Shown: piece by piece, positions 1 through 8,047 of the stretch | Position numbering within the stretch: position 1 is the stretch's first letter | Layout: each line of letters opens with the position of its first letter | Origin: an uncultured Bacteroidota bacterium | GTDB lineage: Bacteria > Bacteroidota > Bacteroidia > Flavobacteriales > Flavobacteriaceae | DNA: 64,000 bases | Direction: 5' to 3' | NCBI GenBank assembly: GCA_902635965.1 | Contig: CACPQA010000007.1 | Location: 1-64,000, forward strand | The notes under the pieces: generated by a model | Told to the model about the DNA's origin: nothing | The model's database searches: none | The model's input: only the letters and a program-made list of their open reading frames with translations | Position numbers and translations under genes: made by a program

Positions 1-728
1 AAATTTGATACAGAAATTGGAATTGTAATATTTTTTTCCGAGAAAAGATCTACATATAACTCAACATTAACATCAGAAAAACTGTAGGTTAAATTTTTAT
101 AACTTTTTTTTATTGGAATTTTTTGAAAAAAATTTGACTTAATTGGAAATTTATTTTCGTATTGCAGATCGACTTGATGGACATCAGCTAAAAGATCTTT
201 AGGTCCAGTAACTTTAATGCTGTCAGGAACTAGATTAAGTTTTGTAATAGAGTAACCAACGTCTAAATTAAAATTCGGATGAACTACAGGAATTTTTTTA
301 GAAAATTCTGGTTGATAATTGATTCTAATATTACTGGGAAAAAAACTTAATATCTGTGTGTCTCTAAATAATTGTTCTTGTAATTTGTTGAATTCAGATG
401 CTATCTCTAAATACCCTACATTTTTGCTATATCTAGCCTTTTGAAAACTTATTTTGATGGAATTATCTAAAAAATAATAATAGAGAAATTGAAAACCGGT
501 TGCTTTTAAATTCAAATTTAAAACTGTATCTGAAATTGAAGATATTATGTACGATTGTGGAACATCAACTACTTCAATCTTCATTTTGATTTCTTCTTGG
601 TACTCTTTAGAAAATTTTTTAAAAAACCAAATTATAAAAGAAAAAATAATAAATGATATGAGCATTTTAATTCTTCCTTTGTAGATGAGAGCTTTTTGTA
701 AAGAATTAAAATATGTTTTTTCTTGCAA
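1..728 (-). CDS. YbbR-like domain protein (3' end outside window)
   Basis: This membrane-anchored periplasmic protein has the look of the YbbR/CdaR family: a short basic N-terminus, one hydrophobic segment (LISFIIFSFIIWFF), then repeated beta-rich modules with a Val-Pro-Asp-Ser-Ile-Lys-Val-Thr-Gly-Pro motif. The reading frame is open to base 1, so the C-terminus is missing. The first ATG is at 665, but the frame is open upstream to a stop at 732-734 and includes a TTG at 728, eight bases after the fabI stop. The extra 21 residues resemble the basic N-terminus usual in flavobacterial relatives, so I chose the TTG; the ATG at 665 is the alternative. It follows fabI and is probably co-transcribed with it. 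The function in Bacteroidota is not established. Confidence 0.7.
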   Translation of the reverse strand, partial: MQEKTYFNSLQKALIYKGRIKMLISFIIFSFIIWFFKKFSKEYQEEIKMKIEVVDVPQSYIISSISDTVLNLNLKATGFQFLYYYFLDNSIKISFQKARYSKNVGYLEIASEFNKLQEQLFRDTQILSFFPSNIRINYQPEFSKKIPVVHPNFNLDVGYSITKLNLVPDSIKVTGPKDLLADVHQVDLQYENKFPIKSNFFQKIPIKKSYKNLTYSFSDVNVELYVDLFSEKNITIPISVSN

Positions 729-736
729 AATTCAAA

Positions 737-1543
737 TTAAAAATTTTCTATTATTTCACGACTGACACCAGTTGTAGAAAAACCTCCGTCATGAAATAAG
801 TTTTGCATAGTTACTTTTTTTGTGAAATCTGAAAAAAGTGAAACTACATATTGTGCACATTCAAAAGCAGAGGCATTACCAAGTGGGGAGGTTTTTTCGG
901 AAAAATTTAAAAAATTTTCTAATCCTTCAACTCCTTGACCAGCAGTAGTTCTAGTAGGAGACTGAGATATAGTGTTCACTCTTACCTTTTTGTTTTTTCC
1001 AAAAAAGTAACCGAAACTCCTAGCTATCGACTCAAGATACGCTTTGTTATCAGCCATATCATTATAATTTGGAAAAGTTCTTTGAGCTGCAATATATGTT
1101 AGTGCTACAATGCTACCCCACTGATTCAAAGCATCTTTATTGTACAGAACTTGCAACAATTTATGAAATGAAAGGGCAGAAATATCCCAACCTTTATGAG
1201 TCCAGTCATGATTTTGATTGGTATAATGCCTTTTTTTTCTCACATTTAATGACATTCCAATTGAATGTAATACAAAATCAAACTTACCATTAAAATGATC
1301 AAGAGCTTGTTGAATAAGATTTTCTAGTTCTGAAATTTTTGTAGCATCAGCGGGTAAAACAGGTGAATTTAATTCTTCACCTAATTTGTTTATCTCACCC
1401 ATCCTGAGTGCAACGGGAGCATTTGTTAGTATTATATCACCACCTTCTTCTTTCACAAGCCTTGCTACTTTCCAAGCTATTGACTTATCATCTAAGGCGC
1501 CAAAGATTATACCTTTTTTATTTTTTAATAGACTATGTGGCAT
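737..1543 (-). CDS. fabI: enoyl-[acyl-carrier-protein] reductase (NADH)
   Basis: FabI reduces trans-2-enoyl-ACP in the last step of each fatty acid elongation cycle in the cytoplasm. At 268 aa it has the usual length. The cofactor motif near residues 15-24 (GALDDKSIAW) is the FabI form of the Rossmann signature, and the catalytic set appears as Tyr150, Tyr160 and Lys167 (Y-x6-K in PNYNDMADNK). The C-terminal HDGGFSTTG is typical of the family. The start ATG lies 14 bases downstream of a TATATTTG box on this strand, so the leader would be very short. The YbbR-like gene follows eight or more bases later, an order common in flavobacteria. Confidence 0.95.
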   Translation of the reverse strand: MPHSLLKNKKGIIFGALDDKSIAWKVARLVKEEGGDIILTNAPVALRMGEINKLGEELNSPVLPADATKISELENLIQQALDHFNGKFDFVLHSIGMSLNVRKKRHYTNQNHDWTHKGWDISALSFHKLLQVLYNKDALNQWGSIVALTYIAAQRTFPNYNDMADNKAYLESIARSFGYFFGKNKKVRVNTISQSPTRTTAGQGVEGLENFLNFSEKTSPLGNASAFECAQYVVSLFSDFTKKVTMQNLFHDGGFSTTGVSREIIENF

Positions 1544-1556
1544 AAATTATTTTTAG

Positions 1557-1591
1557 CAAATATAACTTAATTAAGTAATTCCTTTGCCAAA
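1557..1591 (-). promoter_or_regulatory. putative fabI promoter (TAnnTTTG type)
   Basis: Read on the minus strand, TATATTTG at 1564-1557 matches the Bacteroidota -7 element. A TTTG at 1591-1588 lies 23 bases upstream, at the edge of the allowed -33 spacing. The -33 element falls inside the 3' end of recN. The expected transcript start is only a few bases before the fabI ATG. Confidence 0.4.
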
Positions 1592-3216
1592 TCATATGCG
1601 GTATCCGCAGATTCATCTCCAGATAGCATTTCTGCAATTTCTGATATCCTTTGAGAAAAATTTAAATTTTTAAGTTTTGTAGAGGTTACTTGATTTTTAA
1701 ATGTCTTATAAACCTTTAACTGATTATTTGCCTTAGCAGCCACTTGGGGTAAGTGTGTAATTGAAATAACCTGCATTTTTTTTCCCATACTTTTCATAAT
1801 TCTTCCAATACTATTAGCAACTTCGCCAGAAACTCCCGTATCAATTTCATCAAAAATAATGGTTGGTAAATTCTTGTATTTTGATAAAATGTACTTTAAA
1901 GAGAGCATTATTCTTGATAGTTCTCCACCTGATGCAGTTTTGTTCAAAGGTCCAAATGCACCACCTTTGTTTGCAGAAAAACTTAATTTAAGTTTATCTT
2001 TCCCATTTTTTAAAAAAATTTCTGAATCATAGAGTTCAATTTTAAAAATAGTGTTTAGCATTCCCATATCACTGAGAAGTATTTCCATTTGATCTTTTAA
2101 AAATGGAATAACTGTTTTTCTATTTCTTCTTATTTTTTTTGACAATTCATCAAGCTTAGATGTGAGTTTAACTGATTTTATTTTAAAACTCCTTATAGTA
2201 TCATCAAGTTGTTCTGTTTCAGATAGTTTTTTTTCAAGTCCTTCCTTAATTTTTAATAAATCATTTATACTGATCACACTGTGCTTTCTAAATAGTGAAT
2301 ATATTTTCTCCAATTTTTGATTCAAAATTTCTTTCATTTCAGTGTTAAACTCTATGGAATCATTTTCAAGTTTTAAATCCCTAGCTATGTCATCCAATTC
2401 AATAATAACACTTTCAATTCTTTCGAAAATACTTTTGTATCCATTTGAAATGTTAATTGTTTTTTTTAATAAGCTTCCAGCCTCACTTAGTTTTACCCTA
2501 ATCCCATCTTGATCATTTTGTAAAATATTTAAGATTTCATTAAAAGATAAATTTAGATCTTCAGAATTGCTTAATTTATTGAATTTTTCTTCCATCGATT
2601 CTAGGGAATCTTCTAAACTGATAGATCTAATCTCATTTAAAAGGTGTGTGTTATATTCTTTTTGTTGATTCATGTTGAATTTTGATGACTCGAGGGTATT
2701 TATTTTTTTTTCAATTTCTTTTAATGAATTTAAATTACATGTATACTTTTGAATCAACTTTTGATTTTGTGCTAATGAATCTAGAATATCAATTTGAAAT
2801 TCTTCTTTAATTATGAAATGATTTTGAAATTGTGAATGAATATCAATTAGCTCGTTAGAAAGTTTCTGTAAAACTTCTAAATTGACTGGTGTATCATTCA
2901 CAAAAGCCCTTGATTTTCCGGATGGAATAATTTCTCTTCTTATTGTCGTTAAAGAATCATAATCAAGATCCAATGAAACGAAAAAATTATGAAGATCTAG
3001 ATTTTCTATTGAGAAAACTATATCAACAAAACATTTTTTTGATTTATCTTTTACTAAACTTGGGTCAGCTCTTTTACCTAATGCTAAGGACAAACCTCCT
3101 AAAAGAATGGATTTACCAGCTCCAGTTTCTCCTGTAATCGAAGTAAAACCATGAGATAAATCAACTCTCAAATAATCAATCAAAGCGTAATTCGAAATAG
3201 TTAACTCTTTTAACAA
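1567..3216 (-). CDS. recN: DNA repair protein RecN
   Basis: RecN is an SMC-like ATPase that acts at double-strand breaks before recombination. The 549-aa protein has the expected length and layout: Walker A GETGAGKS at residues 29-36, a long charged coiled-coil centre, the ABC signature region (TASGGELSR) and Walker B ending in the Asp456-Glu pair of DEIDTGVSG. The C-terminal His of ITHLPQVAA is also present. It sits downstream of porD-like and coaBC on the same strand, with a 70-base gap, an order seen in many flavobacteria. The start ATG gives the family's MLKELTISNYALID start. Confidence 0.96.
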   Translation of the reverse strand: MLKELTISNYALIDYLRVDLSHGFTSITGETGAGKSILLGGLSLALGKRADPSLVKDKSKKCFVDIVFSIENLDLHNFFVSLDLDYDSLTTIRREIIPSGKSRAFVNDTPVNLEVLQKLSNELIDIHSQFQNHFIIKEEFQIDILDSLAQNQKLIQKYTCNLNSLKEIEKKINTLESSKFNMNQQKEYNTHLLNEIRSISLEDSLESMEEKFNKLSNSEDLNLSFNEILNILQNDQDGIRVKLSEAGSLLKKTINISNGYKSIFERIESVIIELDDIARDLKLENDSIEFNTEMKEILNQKLEKIYSLFRKHSVISINDLLKIKEGLEKKLSETEQLDDTIRSFKIKSVKLTSKLDELSKKIRRNRKTVIPFLKDQMEILLSDMGMLNTIFKIELYDSEIFLKNGKDKLKLSFSANKGGAFGPLNKTASGGELSRIMLSLKYILSKYKNLPTIIFDEIDTGVSGEVANSIGRIMKSMGKKMQVISITHLPQVAAKANNQLKVYKTFKNQVTSTKLKNLNFSQRISEIAEMLSGDESADTAYDLAKELLN

Positions 3217-3286
3217 TTTACTTTAATTTTTCTAAATATCGTTAAAATTAAATCAATGTTTACAATTACTTTTTTAAAATTTTTTA

Positions 3287-4168
3287 CTAGCGGATTTTTT
3301 TCCATTTTGGACCAAAATAAGGTGCAATCTTATTCAATGTTTTTAATGTTTGTTTGATTTCAATTTGAGGTCCTTGAGAGAAAATATCTACAATTTCATC
3401 TGATTTCGCATCAAAAAAAGTTTGAATTAAAAAAGCATTTGGTCTGCGTTTATACAAGGGTAAAAATTTTTGCAATGAATTTATAACTGAAACTTTTGCC
3501 TTTTTTAGATTAGTTGTCATAAAATCCATTCCTCTCCTGTGATATTCATACTGGACGGTCCTATATTCTTTAAAAGTATTTGACAATAGCGTATCAACTA
3601 ACCAAAACCTATTTCTTGTTCCATCACTTTGATTCCAACCCTTAGTACTGTTTTGTTGAGCAAGTGAAACAATTTTTTGAGCTTCTTTAAAAAAATTTGT
3701 TCCACCATTAGTTTTAAATGTATCTGCTTCCATTCCCATCGCTATGTAAACATAAAAACTAAGGATTGAAATTAAATTAGATTCAAAGCTAGCAGGATTA
3801 TAAAACAGTGGTTGATATTCGTCATATTGAAAAGATATATCCTTGTCCAGAAAATTAAAAATTGGAGTTAAATATGTTGACTCATATACAGGTCTTTCTA
3901 CTTGAACCTGCAAAGTACCGATGAAGTTTGATCCAACATAAGAATTTAAATTTAGTACTAAGTTCAACTTAACCCTTTGATGTGTTTCTAAAGATTTATT
4001 ATTCCAAAGATTATTGTTTATAAATTCGTTTATAGACTTTTCCAAAGTAGAAAAAACTTGTTGATTTGTTTGATCAACAAATTCTGAATTTAATACAAAA
4101 TTACAATTAACAGTTTGACTAAATATTTTTGAATTAATTAATATCAGAAGTAATAAAAACTGCTTCAT
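3287..4168 (-). CDS. porD: DUF4835 family protein, PorD-like (type IX secretion)
   Basis: This 293-aa exported protein has a clear signal peptide (MKQFLLLLILINSKIFSQ) and no other membrane segment. Its sequence and its place between coaBC and recN match the Bacteroidota family DUF4835, which is annotated as type IX secretion protein PorD. The characteristic features are the repeated Asn-rich N-terminus, a GMEADTF segment near residue 144 and an RRPNAFLIQTFFDAK segment near the C-terminus. It overlaps the coaBC stop by four bases (ATGA), which indicates translational coupling. The exact role of the family in secretion is not something the sequence can show. Confidence 0.75.
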   Translation of the reverse strand: MKQFLLLLILINSKIFSQTVNCNFVLNSEFVDQTNQQVFSTLEKSINEFINNNLWNNKSLETHQRVKLNLVLNLNSYVGSNFIGTLQVQVERPVYESTYLTPIFNFLDKDISFQYDEYQPLFYNPASFESNLISILSFYVYIAMGMEADTFKTNGGTNFFKEAQKIVSLAQQNSTKGWNQSDGTRNRFWLVDTLLSNTFKEYRTVQYEYHRRGMDFMTTNLKKAKVSVINSLQKFLPLYKRRPNAFLIQTFFDAKSDEIVDIFSQGPQIEIKQTLKTLNKIAPYFGPKWKKIR

Positions 4169-5370
4169 ATGTCTTTTATTATTTGTTCAAAAATTTTGAA
4201 AGATAAATCTAATTTTGTCGTTTGTTCAAATGACACAGTTTTTTTTCTAGTTATATATTTTCCCTGATTATACTCTGAATTGAAAACATTGTTTTTATCA
4301 TTTAAAATATTCAAGAAAATGGCATCTAAATTTTTTTTAATTAACTTGTCGTAAGCATTTTCATAGCCATCATCTGTTTCTAATGCAAAACCTACTACTA
4401 TTTGATTTGTTTTAATTTTACCTAATTCGTTTAGGATGTCAATATTTTCGATATATGATATCTTACTTAAATTTTGTTTTTTTTTAATTTTTGAATTATT
4501 GAATTTAGGAATAAAGTCGGCTACAGCAGCAGCAGATATAAAAATATCTGTACTAAAAAAAAACTTTAAAATTTCGTTGTACATTTCATTGGCTGTGACT
4601 ACGTTTATTATGTTAATCGAATGGTTTGAAATTTTAAATGATGTTGGACCAGATATGTAAGTTACATTTGCACCAAGATTAGCTGCGGCTTCAGCTAAGC
4701 AGAAACCCATTTTCCCAGATGAAAAATTACCAATAAATCTCACAGGGTCAATTTTCTCGTAGGTAGGTCCTCCTGTTATAAGAATATTTTTTCCTTTCAA
4801 TGAAAGTTCATGATTTAAATTACTAATTAAACATTTAATAATATTTTTGGGTTCCATCATCCTACCCTTACCCTTTAAACCACTTGCTAAATCTCCAGTC
4901 TCAGATTCTAAAATTATATTCCCATAAGTTTTTAATTGACTTAAATTTTGCTGGTTAGCAGGATGATTGTACATATCTAAATCCATCGATGGGGCTATAA
5001 AAACTCGACATTTTGCAGAAAGATAACAGGCCAAAAGTAAGTTATCACATCTAGCAGATGCCATTGATGATATTGTATTCGAGGTTGCTGGTGCAATTAT
5101 CATATAATCCGCCCATAAAGACAATTTGACATGATTGTTCCACTCTGGATTATCTTGATTCTCTTTAACTTCAGTAAAAGAAGAATTAACCGGATTTTTA
5201 GATAATGTTGAAAGTGTAGTTGGGGTTACAAAATCAAGGGCACTTGGAGTCAAGACAACTTTCACCTCCGCTCCATTTTTAATTAGTAATCTAACTAAAA
5301 GGGGGGCTTTATATGCAGCAATACTTCCAGAAATACCTAGGAGTATTTTTTTACCTCCAAGTGCAAGCAT
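4165..5370 (-). CDS. coaBC: bifunctional phosphopantothenoylcysteine decarboxylase / phosphopantothenate-cysteine ligase
   Basis: CoaBC carries out two successive steps of coenzyme A synthesis. The N-terminal flavoprotein half shows the GISGSIAAYK motif (12-21), a catalytic His80 and the substrate clamp PSMDLDMY (127-134). The ligase half begins near residue 195 with ITGGPTYEKIDPVR, followed by FSSGKMG and the AAAVADF motif. At 401 aa it has the usual length for the fused enzyme. Its start codon shares a base with the rpoZ stop, and its stop overlaps the porD-like start, so the three genes are probably one transcript. Confidence 0.96.
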   Translation of the reverse strand: MLALGGKKILLGISGSIAAYKAPLLVRLLIKNGAEVKVVLTPSALDFVTPTTLSTLSKNPVNSSFTEVKENQDNPEWNNHVKLSLWADYMIIAPATSNTISSMASARCDNLLLACYLSAKCRVFIAPSMDLDMYNHPANQQNLSQLKTYGNIILESETGDLASGLKGKGRMMEPKNIIKCLISNLNHELSLKGKNILITGGPTYEKIDPVRFIGNFSSGKMGFCLAEAAANLGANVTYISGPTSFKISNHSINIINVVTANEMYNEILKFFFSTDIFISAAAVADFIPKFNNSKIKKKQNLSKISYIENIDILNELGKIKTNQIVVGFALETDDGYENAYDKLIKKNLDAIFLNILNDKNNVFNSEYNQGKYITRKKTVSFEQTTKLDLSFKIFEQIIKDI

Positions 5371-5696
5371 TAAACTTCTTCATCAGTATTCCTGTGATAA
5401 ACTTTATTTTTAAACCATTCTTCAATCGCTAAAGCATGAGGTTTAGGTAGGCTTTCATAAAATTTTGAGACTTCAATTTGCTCTTTATTTTCAAAAATCT
5501 CTTCCAAACTATCATTGTGAGTAGCAAATTCGTCAAGTTTTTCGAGTAATTCCTTCCTAATATCGATGTTGATTTGAGTTGATCTCTTTGAAATAATTGA
5601 GATGGCTTCATAGATGTTGTCAACTCCTTTTTCGATCTCGCTCCTATCATAAGTTGATGTTGTTACTGGAGCCTTTGATTCTCTATATTTAGTCAT
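5370..5696 (-). CDS. rpoZ: DNA-directed RNA polymerase omega subunit
   Basis: This 108-aa protein is the Bacteroidota form of omega, a small subunit that helps assemble RNA polymerase. The core Tyr-Glu-Ala-Ile-Ser-Ile-Ile-Ser-Lys-Arg stretch near residues 29-38 corresponds to the conserved omega/Rpb6 helix. The C-terminal half (KPHALAIEEW) is typical of the Bacteroidota proteins. It lies between bamD and coaBC with a gap of 10 bases and an overlap of one base, the standard flavobacterial order. Confidence 0.88.
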   Translation of the reverse strand: MTKYRESKAPVTTSTYDRSEIEKGVDNIYEAISIISKRSTQINIDIRKELLEKLDEFATHNDSLEEIFENKEQIEVSKFYESLPKPHALAIEEWFKNKVYHRNTDEEV

Positions 5697-5706
5697 TTTC
5701 GTAAAT

Positions 5707-6519
5707 TTAAGTGTTATTCTCTTTAATTTTTTTTATCTGTTTTTGAATTTCATCAAGCTTTTCTGAAATGTCTTCCATAAAAAGGGACTCAGGATAGTAT
5801 CTTAGGATTGCTTCGTAAGTATCCTTTGCCCCTTCCAATCTTTCAAGTCGTTTACTTGGAACGCTATTAGTAGCAATTTCGTATTGAGATATGAACTTGT
5901 AATAAAGTGCATTTTCTCTATAAGGAGTGCCTGGAAAATTTGATATAAAGTTATCCAATGAACTAATTGCCGCTTTATAGTCTCTTATAGTATAATATTG
6001 TTTTGAAATCTCAAAATCTTTTTTTTCTAATTTTATTTGTAGCTCCCTTATGTAATTGTTCGCCTCCGTTGAGTAAATTGAATTTGGATAATTATCAATA
6101 AATATCTGTAACTTTTCCATAGCTTCATTTGTATTTTCTTGATCGAGACTGTAATTTGGGGATAACATGTAATAACATTTAGCAATCATAAAATTTGCTT
6201 CATCTAATTTTTCACTTTTGGGAAAAGATTTTACAAAACTCTCAAACTGATAAGCTGCTAGGTAATAGTTGCCTAGCTCATAATGAGAGTTTGCAAAAAA
6301 ATAAATTAATCTCTGTGCCTGTGGTTTTCCTCTGTAAGAGGGTATGATTTGCTCATAAAGACGGTTTGCTCTTCTGTATTCGCCATCATCATAATATTTT
6401 TGAGCTGCTTTTAATTTAGGAGCAATTTCTTTAGAGTTAATCATCTTTTGATAGCTATTGCAAGAAATAAAAAAAAGGAAAGCTGCTAGATTTTTCAAAA
6501 TTCGATTTATAGAAAACAT
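5707..6519 (-). CDS. bamD: outer membrane assembly lipoprotein BamD
   Basis: BamD is the lipoprotein partner of BamA in inserting beta-barrel proteins into the outer membrane. The 270-aa product has a signal peptide with a lipobox ending at Cys20 (FLFFISC) and then tandem TPR-like helices, for example KYYDDGEYRRANRLYEQI and YYTIRDYKAAISSLDNFI. Its length and its position upstream of rpoZ and coaBC match flavobacterial BamD. A short leader separates it from dapA, transcribed in the same direction. Confidence 0.93.
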   Translation of the reverse strand: MFSINRILKNLAAFLFFISCNSYQKMINSKEIAPKLKAAQKYYDDGEYRRANRLYEQIIPSYRGKPQAQRLIYFFANSHYELGNYYLAAYQFESFVKSFPKSEKLDEANFMIAKCYYMLSPNYSLDQENTNEAMEKLQIFIDNYPNSIYSTEANNYIRELQIKLEKKDFEISKQYYTIRDYKAAISSLDNFISNFPGTPYRENALYYKFISQYEIATNSVPSKRLERLEGAKDTYEAILRYYPESLFMEDISEKLDEIQKQIKKIKENNT

Positions 6520-6575
6520 TTACAAATTTAATTAATTATGATAGAAAAATAAAAAGAGTTTATTAATGATAAATT

Positions 6576-7466
6576 TCACAACATGCTTTTGTTAAAACTT
6601 TTCAAGCTTTCTGTAATTTCATCGTATAAACTTTTGCTTACTGGAGTAAGAGGGAGTCTTAAAATATTTTCACAAAAACCAATTATTGAAATTAGCGCTT
6701 TAATACCAGAGGGATTTCCTTCTTTAAACAAAAGTTCAATAAATATTTTTATTTTTTTAAATTGAAATTTTGCTTCATTTATTTTGTTTTCTTTCACTAA
6801 TGCTACAATTTTATTAAACTCACTCGGGAAAGCACCTGCAACAACACTAATAACGCCCGAACCCCCATTTATAACCAAATCGAGTGCAGTAAAATCGTCA
6901 CCTGAAATAACATGAAAGTCTTTTGGTGTATTTTTAATTAAATCTATTCCTTTATTTAAATCTCCTGTGGCATCTTTTATTCCAACAATATTGTCATTTT
7001 TTTCTATTAGTTTAAAAACTGTTTTATTAGAAATAGATACACCAGTCCTTGAAGGAACATCATACAAAATAAGTGGAATGGGTGAAGCATTGGAGATATG
7101 GGAAAAATGTTCAAATAAACCTGTTTGTGAAGGTTTATTGTAATAAGGGCAAACTGACAAAATAGCACTGAAATTTTTCATTTCATAATTCTGGAGTTCA
7201 TCAACTATGTTTTGAGTATTATTTCCGCCAAAACCTGCAATTAGGGGTAACCTCCCCCTATTAATATTACTAATATTTTCAAAAATTCTTCTTTTTTCAT
7301 CGAAAGTAACAGAATGTGATTCACCCGTAGTTCCTAAAATAACCAAATAACTTATTCCATTATTGACATAGAAATCAATTAACGATTCATAAGCACTAAA
7401 GTCTATTTCACCATTTGTTTTAAACGGGGTAATTATTGCAACTCCTATACCTTTTAAAAAATTCAA
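6576..7466 (-). CDS. dapA: 4-hydroxy-tetrahydrodipicolinate synthase
   Basis: DapA condenses pyruvate with aspartate semialdehyde in the first committed step of the diaminopimelate/lysine pathway. The 296-aa protein carries the GTTGE motif (45-49), Tyr135 in LYDVPSRTG, and the Schiff-base Lys164 in VGIKDATGD. Length is normal. It starts one base after the stop of the upstream DUF6913-like gene, so they are co-transcribed. The related dapF is in the window near 17,400, in a separate operon. Confidence 0.97.
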   Translation of the reverse strand: MNFLKGIGVAIITPFKTNGEIDFSAYESLIDFYVNNGISYLVILGTTGESHSVTFDEKRRIFENISNINRGRLPLIAGFGGNNTQNIVDELQNYEMKNFSAILSVCPYYNKPSQTGLFEHFSHISNASPIPLILYDVPSRTGVSISNKTVFKLIEKNDNIVGIKDATGDLNKGIDLIKNTPKDFHVISGDDFTALDLVINGGSGVISVVAGAFPSEFNKIVALVKENKINEAKFQFKKIKIFIELLFKEGNPSGIKALISIIGFCENILRLPLTPVSKSLYDEITESLKSFNKSML

Positions 7467-7467
7467 A

Positions 7468-7977
7468 TTAAACAGTTTTTAATATCTTAACATACTTACG
7501 GAATTCATTTTCAAAAGTATCAGTTTGTAGTGGGAGAAAGTCGAAAATTATATCGTTAATTCTAATATCAGTTTTTCTGAATCCAAAACTTAGTTTATAA
7601 TCGCCTTTAATCGCTATCCATTTTAAATATAAATTGTCATTTCCAAAAAAATTAATTTGTAAATCAACTTTTTTACTGCATGCTTTTGCGAGTTTATCAG
7701 TAAAATTACCAAATAAGCTGATATGATTTTTATCATAACAATCTTTTTCTTTTTTTTGAGTTTCTTTTGAATTAGTAAACTTGATAAATGTAAAATAGAT
7801 TTTCGAGTCTGTTATATCAGTTAAAAGATTCCTGAAATATTTCTCATCCACTGGGAGAGTTTTATCTAAAACAACTCTAATACTTTTGATCTTAAAATCA
7901 GAAGTGACGGTATTTTTAGAGAATCGTTTGTAGAAATCGTTTCTAAACTTGACAATGTGGAATAGTTTTCTAATCAC
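7468..7977 (-). CDS. conserved Bacteroidota protein, DUF6913-like
   Basis: This is a 169-aa cytoplasmic-looking protein with no signal peptide or membrane segment. It has a basic N-terminus and a hydrophilic middle with a Lys/Asp-rich stretch (KETQKKEKDCYDKNHIS). I relate it to DUF6913 mainly from its length and its location immediately before dapA, which is characteristic in flavobacteria. No catalytic motif is recognisable. The one-base spacing to dapA argues that both are made from one transcript, but a role in lysine synthesis does not follow from that. Confidence 0.6.
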   Translation of the reverse strand: MIRKLFHIVKFRNDFYKRFSKNTVTSDFKIKSIRVVLDKTLPVDEKYFRNLLTDITDSKIYFTFIKFTNSKETQKKEKDCYDKNHISLFGNFTDKLAKACSKKVDLQINFFGNDNLYLKWIAIKGDYKLSFGFRKTDIRINDIIFDFLPLQTDTFENEFRKYVKILKTV

Positions 7978-8047
7978 CTAATATAAATTTAAGAAACAGT
8001 TAACAACTAGTAAAGATAAAATATAAATTATATTAAAATTATTATGT